Source of the DNA: Crocinitomicaceae bacterium
Lineage (GTDB): Bacteria; Bacteroidota; Bacteroidia; Flavobacteriales_D; Crocinitomicaceae
NCBI GenBank assembly: GCA_002709305.1
Contig: PAQM01000024.1
Coordinates: 1 to 64,000, forward strand
Direction: 5' to 3'
DNA length: 64,000 bases
The notes beneath the pieces were generated by a model. The model had not been told where the DNA came from, did no database searches, and saw nothing but the letters and a program-made list of their open reading frames with translations. Made by a program: the position numbers and the translations under genes. Positions 1 through 7,930 of this stretch are shown here, piece after piece; the stretch's first letter is position 1, and each line of letters begins with the position of its first letter.

Positions 1-1539
1 CAGAAAGATTAATATTAGCGCAATTATCAAAAGATCCTCCATCAATATCGCTAGCAGATATAGTAGTATTACCAGAAGCATCAAGATAAACGTTTATATC
101 TTGACAAATAGCAGTAGGTGGGATAGTATCAATCACTGTAACAATGGCTGTACATGAGGAAGAGTTTCCATTCCCATCGTCAACTGTAAGCGTTACATTG
201 TTAGGTCCAATATCATTGCACGTAAAGTTTGTATTTGAAGCAGATAGATTAATATTACCACAATTATTTGTAGATCCACCATCGATATCGCTAGCAGATA
301 TAGTAGTAATGCCAAAGGCATCTAGATAAACGTTTATATCTTGACAAATTGTTGTAGGAGCAATAGTATCAATTACTGTAACAATAGCTATACATGAGGA
401 AGAGTTTCCATTTCCATCGTCAACGGTAAGTGTTACATTGTTAGGTCCAATATCATTACAGGTAAAGGTTGTATTAGAAGCAGAAAGATTAACATTTCCA
501 CAGTTATCAAACGAACCATTATCTATATCGATAGCCGATATAGAAACATTACCAGAACCATCTAGATAAACGCTTATATCTTGACAAACTACCGAAGGAT
601 TTGTTGTATCATTTACAATAATTGTTTGTGTAGATTGACTTACATTTCCATTACCATCATCAAAAGACCAATTAACTGTATAGGTTCCTTGTGAATTGTA
701 TATTAGAGGGTCTGTTGTTGTACCAATAATATTTCCTGAACAGCTGTCGACGGCTATTGGTATTGGAACATTAGCATTACATTCAACAATTATATCATCA
801 ATAATTGGAACTATAGGTCCTTCACTATCTATTACAGTTACGTTTTGTATACATTGCGTGCTATTTCCACTAAGATCAGTTGTTGTCCACATTATATTTG
901 TAGACCCCACAGGATATTCAGCTAAACCATTATTTGAAATTAATAAAGGTTGACAATTATCACCAGTAGTAACACTTCCAAGTGCTACTCCTGTAGCTAT
1001 ACAAAATCCAGAATCATTAGATACTATAACATCTGGGGGGCAAGTTACTGTAGGTGTAATTGTATCAATTACCGTCACAATAGCTCCACAAGCTGAAGCG
1101 TTACCACTTAAATCAGTGACTGTAAGAGTAATATTATTATTTCCAATATCAGAACATATAAAGTTAGTATTTGAAGCAGAGAGATTAATACCACAGTTAT
1201 CTGAAGATCCCCCATCAATATCATTAACACTTATGGTCGCATTTCCATTTTCTGTTAAATATACAACTGTATTTTGGCAAACAGCTGTTGGTGGGATTGT
1301 ATCAAGAACAGTAACATTAGATATACAAGAGGAAGAATTTCCATTACCATCATCTACAGTAAGAGTTACATTGTTGACACCAACATTTGAACATGTAAAA
1401 TTACTATTTGAAATAGACAAATTAGTAGTTCCACAATTGTCATTTGATCCATTATTAATATCGTTAGCAGCTATAGATACATTACCAGAAGCATCTAGAA
1501 AAACATTTATGTCTTGACAAACTGCTATTGGATTAATAG
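1..1539 (-). repeat. Tandem HYR-like module repeats (about 226-241 bp each)
   Basis: Within the adhesin gene, module boundaries recur near 126/127, 365/366, 606/607, 832/833, 1060/1061 and 1300/1301, giving six whole modules plus a partial one at the edge. The modules at 1-126, 127-365 and 366-606 are nearly identical at the DNA level, with long shared runs. The modules at 607-832 and 833-1060 are diverged; the former reads as an Ig-like unit with a VECNANVP motif. This suggests recent duplication of the distal modules and a risk of assembly collapse here. Confidence 0.8.
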
Positions 1540-2890
1540 TATCATTATCACAAGGATTTTCAGATGTAATGGCAAAATCATCCACAAAAAAATCATAGTC
1601 TTCTATGTCATTTGTACTTCCATCGCTAGCATAGAAAGCAAATTTCACTATCCCAGTATAAGCAGATAAATCAATGGTGGGCATTTGTTGACCTAGATTA
1701 CCAGGATTATTTGAGTTAGTCCAACTATATAAAGATGTCCAATTAACGCCTAAATCTTGGCTAATCATTAATTTTACGATGTCATCAGAACCCATATTAG
1801 AGGATGTCGTAACATTCCATTCTGTAACACCAACATTTAAATTTAGCTGATATGTCCCTCCACTTAAATCGAAATTTGGAGAGATTAGCCAATTGTGAGT
1901 ATTACTGAAATATAAGTTTATTTTCGCTGATTTGTTCCCTACACTATTTAACCAAAAATCAGATTCCCAACTACTTGTAATTCCTGTTGGTGTTCCAATT
2001 CCACTGCCTTCCGACCATAAATTTCCTGGAAAGTTTGTGAATTCTTGAATATAATCTGGTATTAAAGGAACAGATTCAGTAGTGAAAGAGAAATCAGCAG
2101 CAATACTAGTGTTTCCTCCACAAATAGATTGTATTTCTAAATAATAATTTGTGTTTGGATTTAGTCCTGTTAGGTATGATCCAGTTGAGATAAGACTACC
2201 GCTTAGGTTATCTAAATCAATTATTTCTAAACCAGAATTATCTATTCCTTCATACAAATTAATATTGTAATTATCTGGTGTTCCATTATTATTAAAAGAA
2301 ACTTCAGCATAATTAGTTCCAATGCTAGTTAGCGTTAAATTGTTTGGAGGTTGACATATTAATGGCGCTGATAATGACACATCATCTATTATCCAATTAT
2401 CTCCATCATCATTTGACATTACAAAAGCTACATAAATAGGTGTTCCTATATAATTTGAGAGGTCTATTACTCGTGAAGTATAATAATATGTGAAATCTGT
2501 CTCATCATAACTTTCTATTATATTAAAATCTCCATGTGTTGTTTGGGAACTAGTAGATATTCTAATAGAGTAGTTTGAACCATAAATAGTTGTATATGAC
2601 TGACGTTCCATAAATGTTAATAAACTTGTTGAAGATGATGGTGTAAATTGAGGTGTAACCAACCAGTCTTCAGCTATACCTCCAGAAACATTTTCGTAAC
2701 GAACAAAAGCAGCATATGATCCGGTATTTGAAACATTTGTTGTCTCCCAATCTTTGGCTGTACCTAAATTATTTGTCCCTCTATACTTGACCCAGCCTGT
2801 GGGTGGTACTCCAGACTCAAAGCTTTCTGGGAATTGAGAAAAAGAAAAAAATGTATTTAAGAGAAATAAAAAAAGTAACAATCTATTCAT
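1..2890 (-). CDS. Large secreted multidomain adhesin with HYR-like repeats (C-terminus beyond left edge)
   Basis: An open frame runs leftward from ATG at 2890 to the window edge without a stop, so at least 963 residues are present. The N-terminus MNRLLLFLFLL...FSQ is a signal peptide. A cleaved-adhesin/choice-of-anchor J-like domain follows (about residues 20-180, ending with NWIIDDVSL), then a fibronectin type III-like domain (about 180-275) and a second MAM-like domain (about 285-445, ending YDFFVDDFAI). From about residue 447 to the edge lie tandem HYR-like modules of about 80 residues with the recurring pattern VTVIDT-PTxxCQD...LTVxDxxGN. This arrangement is typical of large Bacteroidota cell-surface proteins exported by the type IX secretion system, but the expected C-terminal sorting domain is outside the window. 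Ligand and function are unknown. Adhesion or gliding roles are inference from architecture. Confidence 0.85.
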   Translation of the reverse strand, partial: MNRLLLFLFLLNTFFSFSQFPESFESGVPPTGWVKYRGTNNLGTAKDWETTNVSNTGSYAAFVRYENVSGGIAEDWLVTPQFTPSSSTSLLTFMERQSYTTIYGSNYSIRISTSSQTTHGDFNIIESYDETDFTYYYTSRVIDLSNYIGTPIYVAFVMSNDDGDNWIIDDVSLSAPLICQPPNNLTLTSIGTNYAEVSFNNNGTPDNYNINLYEGIDNSGLEIIDLDNLSGSLISTGSYLTGLNPNTNYYLEIQSICGGNTSIAADFSFTTESVPLIPDYIQEFTNFPGNLWSEGSGIGTPTGITSSWESDFWLNSVGNKSAKINLYFSNTHNWLISPNFDLSGGTYQLNLNVGVTEWNVTTSSNMGSDDIVKLMISQDLGVNWTSLYSWTNSNNPGNLGQQMPTIDLSAYTGIVKFAFYASDGSTNDIEDYDFFVDDFAITSENPCDNDTINPIAVCQDINVFLDASGNVSIAANDINNGSNDNCGTTNLSISNSNFTCSNVGVNNVTLTVDDGNGNSSSCISNVTVLDTIPPTAVCQNTVVYLTENGNATISVNDIDGGSSDNCGINLSASNTNFICSDIGNNNITLTVTDLSGNASACGAIVTVIDTITPTVTCPPDVIVSNDSGFCIATGVALGSVTTGDNCQPLLISNNGLAEYPVGSTNIMWTTTDLSGNSTQCIQNVTVIDSEGPIVPIIDDIIVECNANVPIPIAVDSCSGNIIGTTTDPLIYNSQGTYTVNWSFDDGNGNVSQSTQTIIVNDTTNPSVVCQDISVYLDGSGNVSISAIDIDNGSFDNCGNVNLSASNTTFTCNDIGPNNVTLTVDDGNGNSSSCIAIVTVIDTIAPTTICQDINVYLDAFGITTISASDIDGGSTNNCGNINLSASNTNFTCNDIGPNNVTLTVDDGNGNSSSCTAIVTVIDTIPPTAICQDINVYLDASGNTTISASDIDGGSFDNCANINLS

Positions 2891-3061
2891 ATATGTTGAA
2901 TTTACAAGTATAACGTTTGATGACGTCTTGAAAAATTAGTTTGATTCATTAAAAGTTACAACTTTTTTTTAAAAATATAAATACGAGCTATGTAAATATC
3001 TAATTGTAATACAAGTTTTTAACAATTAAATTTTAAATAAAGATCTATTTTTTATGAATAA

Positions 3062-3577
3062 CTATTCTTCAAACCAACCTGCATACATACGGTAGTTGTT
3101 AGCGATTCTTTTTACTTCATTTTCAAACAGTTGAGGTGTTAATTTTTTTACCATTTTTGCTGGAACACCAGCATAGATACTTCCGCTATTTATTTTTGTT
3201 CCTTCTAGAACTACAGCGCCAGCAGCAATGATGCAGTTGTCTTCAATGATACAATTGTCCATCACAGTAGAATTCATGCCAATTAAAACATTACTTCCAA
3301 CTTTACATCCATGTACACATGCGTTATGTCCAACGGAGACATTATCTCCTAATATTAATTTTGTTTTCTCATAAGTACAGTGCAATACTGCTCCATCTTG
3401 AATATTTACATTCTTGCCAATTTTGATGGAGTTAACATCACCACGAATTACAGCGTTGAACCAAACCGAACAATTTTCACCCATTTCAACTTCCCCAACT
3501 ATAGTAGAATTTTCTGATAACCAGCAAGAATCAGGTATTATAGGAGTGTTTCCTTTACATGTTTTTATTAAAGCCAT
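3062..3577 (-). CDS. Gamma-class carbonic anhydrase-like hexapeptide-repeat protein
   Basis: This 171-residue protein has a left-handed beta-helix built from hexapeptide repeats (for example SVWFNAVIRGDVNSIKIG) and a C-terminal helix. The zinc-binding histidine pattern of the gamma-CA/YrdA/PaaY group is present: one His in GAVLH and two in VGHNACVHG. Known members form trimers and hydrate CO2 or have unclear substrates. The family is large and not all members are active, so activity is inferred. The gene lies just downstream of an iota carbonic anhydrase-like gene and a SulP transporter on the same strand, which supports a role in inorganic-carbon handling. A predicted terminator (3590-3629) separates it from those genes, so it probably has its own promoter or depends on read-through. 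Confidence 0.85.
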   Translation of the reverse strand: MALIKTCKGNTPIIPDSCWLSENSTIVGEVEMGENCSVWFNAVIRGDVNSIKIGKNVNIQDGAVLHCTYEKTKLILGDNVSVGHNACVHGCKVGSNVLIGMNSTVMDNCIIEDNCIIAAGAVVLEGTKINSGSIYAGVPAKMVKKLTPQLFENEVKRIANNYRMYAGWFEE

Positions 3578-3589
3578 AATATTTTTTAA

Positions 3590-3629
3590 ATAAATAAAAA
3601 AGGTGCAAACTATATTAGTATTGCACCTT
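3590..3629 (-). terminator. Rho-independent terminator after the iota-CA gene
   Basis: A perfect 9-bp stem (AAGGTGCAA at 3600-3608 with TTGCACCTT at 3621-3629) and a 12-nt loop are followed on the minus strand by a T-rich stretch. It lies between the stop of the iota-CA gene (3658) and the start of the gamma-CA gene (3577). Confidence 0.75.
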
Positions 3630-3657
3630 AAATATAAATGTTCTAATTAATTTAACA

Positions 3658-4119
3658 TTAATGGCTATATGGGAATGAAGAATGGTGTAAGTCTATTTTT
3701 AATGCACCATTTTTTAATTTATACCCAAATGTATATTCAACTTTAGCTTCATTGCCTTCAAGGTCAGTAAAAAAGTAATTACCCATTGCTATAGCACGAT
3801 TATTTTCTAAAATAATATCAGAATTTTCAAATCGTACTTTTGTCCATGGATTGATTGCAAATCCTTTATCTTCATTACAAGCTCTATCATCACCGGCAAT
3901 AAAATAAGATTTTGCCTCAGCTTTAGTTGGTCTGAATTGTTCTAATTCACATTTAGTTGGCTTAAATAAAACTGGACCATCCTCAAAAGAATATAATTTG
4001 TCTAGAAAGTCACTGGTGAAAGATTCACATTCTGATCTATTGTCTTTCAAAGATCCTATTTTAACAACGCCTGCTCCCCATTCATTTTGAGCTTCAATAA
4101 CTTGTTCTTTTGTTATCAT
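3658..4119 (-). CDS. Probable iota-class carbonic anhydrase (CaMKII-association/SnoaL-fold, HHSS motif)
   Basis: This 153-residue cytoplasmic protein has no signal peptide. Its C-terminal half contains AMGNYFFTD, then VEYTFGY, then KIDLHHSSFPYS, with HHSS at residues 145-148. This order matches the iota carbonic anhydrase family (COG4337), whose hallmark is an HHSS-type C-terminal motif on a SnoaL/CaMKII-association fold. Published members include metal-free enzymes that use Thr, Tyr and Ser at the active site. Homologs have often been left hypothetical or given misleading names. Its position 50 bp downstream of a SulP transporter and just upstream of a gamma carbonic anhydrase supports CO2/bicarbonate interconversion. 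Family membership rests on motif recall, not on a search. Activity is inferred. Confidence 0.72.
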   Translation of the reverse strand: MITKEQVIEAQNEWGAGVVKIGSLKDNRSECESFTSDFLDKLYSFEDGPVLFKPTKCELEQFRPTKAEAKSYFIAGDDRACNEDKGFAINPWTKVRFENSDIILENNRAIAMGNYFFTDLEGNEAKVEYTFGYKLKNGALKIDLHHSSFPYSH

Positions 4120-4169
4120 TTTTTTTAAGTTTTAAGTTAATATATTATAATCTATTTTTTTAATGTTAT

Positions 4170-5741
4170 TTATACTTCAGGAATTTTAATTAATTCCAAT
4201 GTTATATTTTTTTCTTTTGCTTGAGATTCTTTAAATGCTTCAATAGCTTCTAATATGTCATGATTAATCGACTTACAATTAGTACCATCAATAATTATTT
4301 TCATTCCTTCAGGAATTTCATTTAAGTACTTAACAATACTAGCTTTATTCAAAAACGTAACTTCTTCTGATAGTTCCATTTTAATAACTTTTTTATCTGA
4401 AGTGATTTTGTAATTGTTATTGAAATTTTGTTTTAAAATGTAAAAAATAGAAACAACAAGTCCAATACCAATACCTTTTAATAAATCTGTTGAAAGTATA
4501 CCTACAATTGTAGCAATAAATGGAATGAATTCTTGCCATCCATTTTTATATATTGTAATGAACAATTTAGGTTTTGCAAGTTTATAACCAACAACGAAAA
4601 GGATTGCTGCTAAACTAGCATAAGGTATTAGGTTCAAAACATTAGGAATAATAAATATACTAGCTACAATTAACATACCGTGAAAAATTGCAGACACTTT
4701 TGTTTTAGCGTTTGCACCAATATTTGCAGAACTTCTAACAATAACTTGAGTTATAGGAAGACCACCAAGAGATCCAGATATAATATTCCCCGTTCCTTGA
4801 GCAAGAAGTTCACGATTTGGATTTGTTACACTTTTTTCCGGGTCTAGTTTATCTGTGGCTTCAACACATAATAATGTTTCTATACTTGCAACAATTGCAA
4901 TTGTAATAGCTGTAATCCATATGGACGCGGAACCTAATTTTGAAAATAAAGGGAATGCAAATAATTGAGAAAAGCTTTTTCCAGATGTACCTAAATCTAC
5001 TCTAGAATCAATAGGTATTTCATTTACTGATCCATTCGTGAATATTGTAAATAAAATCCCTAAGATAACTACAAGTACAGCTCCAGGCATGTATCTAAAA
5101 ATAGAATTCTTAATTAATTTTGTTTCCCAAAGTGCTAGGATAAGGAGTGAAACAATCGTTACTCCAACAATAACTATAGAGATTTGATCCGGATGTAAAA
5201 ATATTCCTTTTATCTCTTGCCAAAAAGACAAACTTTGTTCTGAGCTTAGACCAATTTGTTCTTTTAAATTAATTTTGTCATAGCCGAAACCGTTAGATAA
5301 TTGTTTTTTTATTAAAATTAAACCGATTGCTGAAAGCATACCTTTAATGACTACATTCGGGAAATAATATGCTATAATTCCAGCTTTTGCAATACCAAGA
5401 ATAAATTGAATTATTCCTGATATTAATACTGCTAGTCCAAGCATCTGAAGCGCCATTAAATTAATGTTTTCAGCAGGTATGCCTTCTGCAGATAATTCTG
5501 ATTTAAAAGTTGTCATCGCAGCAATTATTATTGCAATTAACCCTGCCGCAGGACCAGATACCCCGATTCTAGAATTGGAGACACAACCAACAACGATACC
5601 ACCAATAACACCAGCGATAAGACCTGAGAAAGGAGGTACTTCTGACCCTAAAGCAATTCCTAAACAAAGAGGTATTGCAACTAAAAAGACTACTAAGCCA
5701 GCTGGCAAATCTGCACCTAAGTGCGAAAAATATTTTTTCAT
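4170..5741 (-). CDS. SulP-family anion permease (probable bicarbonate transporter) with C-terminal STAS domain
   Basis: This 523-residue inner-membrane protein has the SulP N-terminal signature DLPAGLVVFLVAIPLCLGIA and a second marker, GVSGPAAGLIAIII. About 10-12 hydrophobic helices span residues 15-425. The C-terminal region (about 430-523) is a compact STAS-like domain with alternating strands and helices and IIIDGTNC. The family exchanges or symports sulfate, bicarbonate or dicarboxylates. The adjacent iota and gamma carbonic anhydrase genes on the same strand point to bicarbonate. A related pairing of SulP with carbonic anhydrase is known from proteorhodopsin-bearing flavobacteria such as Polaribacter MED152. 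Substrate remains inferred. The gene probably forms a transcript with the downstream iota-CA gene. Confidence 0.88.
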   Translation of the reverse strand: MKKYFSHLGADLPAGLVVFLVAIPLCLGIALGSEVPPFSGLIAGVIGGIVVGCVSNSRIGVSGPAAGLIAIIIAAMTTFKSELSAEGIPAENINLMALQMLGLAVLISGIIQFILGIAKAGIIAYYFPNVVIKGMLSAIGLILIKKQLSNGFGYDKINLKEQIGLSSEQSLSFWQEIKGIFLHPDQISIVIVGVTIVSLLILALWETKLIKNSIFRYMPGAVLVVILGILFTIFTNGSVNEIPIDSRVDLGTSGKSFSQLFAFPLFSKLGSASIWITAITIAIVASIETLLCVEATDKLDPEKSVTNPNRELLAQGTGNIISGSLGGLPITQVIVRSSANIGANAKTKVSAIFHGMLIVASIFIIPNVLNLIPYASLAAILFVVGYKLAKPKLFITIYKNGWQEFIPFIATIVGILSTDLLKGIGIGLVVSIFYILKQNFNNNYKITSDKKVIKMELSEEVTFLNKASIVKYLNEIPEGMKIIIDGTNCKSINHDILEAIEAFKESQAKEKNITLELIKIPEV

Positions 5742-5781
5742 GTTTTTTTGATTTAAATGTTTACTTAATTATTTTTTTGAA

Positions 5782-6093
5782 TTAAGTATTAATTTCTGGA
5801 GGAGTAAAAGGAGTGTTTAAATAAACACTAGGGTAATTATTTTGACTAAATTGAGAAGCAATTGTTTTGCTTTTAATATCTGAACAATGATGGATTAAAT
5901 TTTTTTTGTTTTGTTCTTTATCGTTCGATTTTTCTTCAGTTTTTTCGTTTTCTGTTTCTTCAGAATCATCTTCATTTTCTTCTTGAAAATCAAAAGCTAT
6001 TTTTTCTGTAACATCATTATTTATAATCTGTAGATTACTTACTACTATTTGAGTAATGAATAAATTTAAGAATATATAGATTAATATTTTCAT
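5782..6093 (-). CDS. Small secreted acidic protein of unknown function
   Basis: This 103-residue product begins with a hydrophobic segment (MKILIYIFLNLFI) that is probably a signal peptide or membrane anchor. A very acidic low-complexity stretch follows (about residues 37-65, rich in E, D, N and K), then a short tail with IHHCSDIK and a proline-containing end (FTPPEINT). I do not recognise a family. It lies 40 bp upstream of the SulP gene on the same strand and could be co-transcribed with it, so a link to anion transport is possible but unproven. No other frame here is better. Confidence 0.6.
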   Translation of the reverse strand: MKILIYIFLNLFITQIVVSNLQIINNDVTEKIAFDFQEENEDDSEETENEKTEEKSNDKEQNKKNLIHHCSDIKSKTIASQFSQNNYPSVYLNTPFTPPEINT

Positions 6094-6131
6094 GGATGTA
6101 AAGATACTAATTTCATTCTATTAATATTGAT

Positions 6132-6650
6132 TTATCTAACTAGTTCTTGTGTTAAAATTTCATAACATATATAAGGATAATCTTTTTTGTACTTAAGGTA
6201 CACAGTTCCGAGTTCATGATAACCCCGATTTAGATAAAACTTTTGATTTCTTGGGTTTTGACTAAACGTGTCGAGTCTAATAGAATCGTATTTCTTTTTT
6301 ATTGCAAATTCTTCTGCGAAATCCATTATTTTTTTTGCTATACCTTTTCCTTGATAACTCGGTAATACAGCTAATCTATGAATAATTATATTTTTTGAAT
6401 CTTTAGGGGTAATCCAATCAATTTCTTTATATTCTTCATCTTGAGTTTCATTTAAAACAATAATTCCTACAATTTTATTTTTTATTTTATACGTATATAA
6501 TGTTTGTGTTTGAATATCATTTTCTATACTTTCTAAATCAGGGTAATTTTCATCCCATTGGTCTATTCCGATGTCTCGTAGATTTTTACCACATTCTTTA
6601 GTAAGAGTGATAATAGAGTCAATTTCAGAAGTAACTCCTTTACTTATCAT
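6132..6650 (-). CDS. GNAT-family N-acetyltransferase
   Basis: This 172-residue protein has the GNAT acetyl-CoA-binding motif (LAVLPSYQGKGIAKKIMDF, matching Q/RxxGxG/A), preceded by a beta strand and followed by IRLDTFSQNPRNQKFYLNRGY, the usual motif B region. The acceptor substrate cannot be told from sequence. Its ATG lies 3 bp from the stop of kbl on the same strand, so the two are very probably co-transcribed, but a role in threonine/glycine metabolism is not implied by the family. Confidence 0.85.
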   Translation of the reverse strand: MISKGVTSEIDSIITLTKECGKNLRDIGIDQWDENYPDLESIENDIQTQTLYTYKIKNKIVGIIVLNETQDEEYKEIDWITPKDSKNIIIHRLAVLPSYQGKGIAKKIMDFAEEFAIKKKYDSIRLDTFSQNPRNQKFYLNRGYHELGTVYLKYKKDYPYICYEILTQELVR

Positions 6651-6653
6651 ACT

Positions 6654-7841
6654 TTATATTACATTTAATGCCTTTCCAACTTTAATGAATGCACCAGCAG
6701 CTTTATCTAAATCCTCTTTGGAATGTGCTGCAGATATTTGTGTTCTAATTCGAGCTTGCCCTTTAGCAACAACAGGATAGAAAAACCCAATAGCATATAC
6801 ACCTTCTTCTAGAAGCATGTCGGCAAATTTTTGAGAAAGCGCTGCATCATAAAGCATAATAGGTACGATGGGTGAATCACCTGCTTTTATATCAAAACCA
6901 GCTGAAACAATTTTATCTTTAAAGTATTTTGTATTGTCTTCTAATTTGTCTCTAAGTTCAGTTGTTGTACTTAGGATGTCAAACACTTTGTTTGATGCAC
7001 CTACAATTGATGGTGCTAAAGAGTTAGAGAATAAATATGGCCGTGATTTTTGTCTTAACATATCAATAATTTCTTTTTTTCCAGTTGTGTATCCACCCAT
7101 TGCCCCTCCTAATGCTTTTCCGAGTGTTCCTGTAATTATATCAACTTTGTCTAGAACTCCAAAATGCTCAGGTACTCCACGACCAGTTTTTCCTATAAAG
7201 CCTGCTGAATGACATTCATCTGTCATTACAAGAGCATCGTATTTTTTAGCTAAATCACATATTTCATCCATTTTTGCAAGATCACCATCCATTGAAAAAA
7301 CACCATCTGTGACTATAATTCTAAAACGTTGTTTTGCTGCAGATATAAGTTGTTTTTCTAAATCTTGCATATCAGAATGTTTGTATCTGTAACGATGTGC
7401 TTTACATAACCTTATTCCATCAATAATAGAAGCATGATTTAATTCATCTGAAATGATTGCATCTTCAGGACCGAATAAAGGTTCAAAAACACCTCCATTC
7501 GCATCAAAAGCCGCAGCGTATAATATTGTATCCTCTGTACCATAAAATTTAGCAATTTTAGCTTCTAATTCTTTATGAATATCCTGAGTACCACAAATAA
7601 ATCGGACGGATGACATGCCAAACCCATGTGTATCTAAACTTTGTTTAGCAGCTTCAACGACTTCTAGGTTTGATGACAAACCTAGGTAATTATTAGCGCA
7701 CATTATTATTACTTCTTCCCCTGTATTTACTTTTATTTTTGAGTTTTGAGGGGTAGTTATGATTCGTTCTTTTTTATATATTCCTGCTTCTTCAATAGAA
7801 TTTAGTTCTTTTTGAAGGTAAGCTTTAATTTCTCCATACAT
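6654..7841 (-). CDS. kbl: Glycine C-acetyltransferase (2-amino-3-ketobutyrate CoA ligase)
   Basis: This 395-residue protein matches the alpha-oxoamine synthase family over its full length. The PLP lysine is in [10 protein letters not shown] (about K242). The PLP-contacting residues are in TDECHSAG (D208, H211), and the substrate loop includes [10 protein letters not shown]. The enzyme cleaves 2-amino-3-ketobutyrate with CoA to glycine and acetyl-CoA, the second step of threonine degradation. The partner threonine 3-dehydrogenase (SDR type) is in this window at 59912-60877, far from kbl. The ATG is preceded by a Bacteroidota-type -7 box at 7862-7869. Other family members (biotin or heme synthases) are less likely given the N-terminal sequence. 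Confidence 0.93.
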   Translation of the reverse strand: MYGEIKAYLQKELNSIEEAGIYKKERIITTPQNSKIKVNTGEEVIIMCANNYLGLSSNLEVVEAAKQSLDTHGFGMSSVRFICGTQDIHKELEAKIAKFYGTEDTILYAAAFDANGGVFEPLFGPEDAIISDELNHASIIDGIRLCKAHRYRYKHSDMQDLEKQLISAAKQRFRIIVTDGVFSMDGDLAKMDEICDLAKKYDALVMTDECHSAGFIGKTGRGVPEHFGVLDKVDIITGTLGKALGGAMGGYTTGKKEIIDMLRQKSRPYLFSNSLAPSIVGASNKVFDILSTTTELRDKLEDNTKYFKDKIVSAGFDIKAGDSPIVPIMLYDAALSQKFADMLLEEGVYAIGFFYPVVAKGQARIRTQISAAHSKEDLDKAAGAFIKVGKALNVI

Positions 7842-7861
7842 ATGTTAAAAATTTAGTTTCA

Positions 7862-7869
7862 CAAATGTA
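7862..7869 (-). promoter_or_regulatory. Predicted -7 box of the kbl promoter
   Basis: On the minus strand the sequence TACATTTG matches the Bacteroidota TAnnTTTG -7 consensus, 21-28 bp upstream of the kbl ATG. A TTT lies 19 bp further upstream in the -33 position instead of the ideal TTG. Confidence 0.5.
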
Positions 7870-7930
7870 ATTAGAAAAACGAATTGTTAAATAGTATAGT
7901 GATTGGAATTAATTTTTTAAATTTCTTTGA

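Noticed and set aside
144-1517. Rightward open frames of 61-133 codons in the adhesin repeats
   Set aside because: They are antisense to the continuous leftward adhesin frame and repeat with the same period, as expected for shadows of tandem modules.
5464-5751. A 95-codon rightward frame inside the SulP gene
   Set aside because: It is antisense to clear SulP transmembrane coding sequence and has no recognisable domain.
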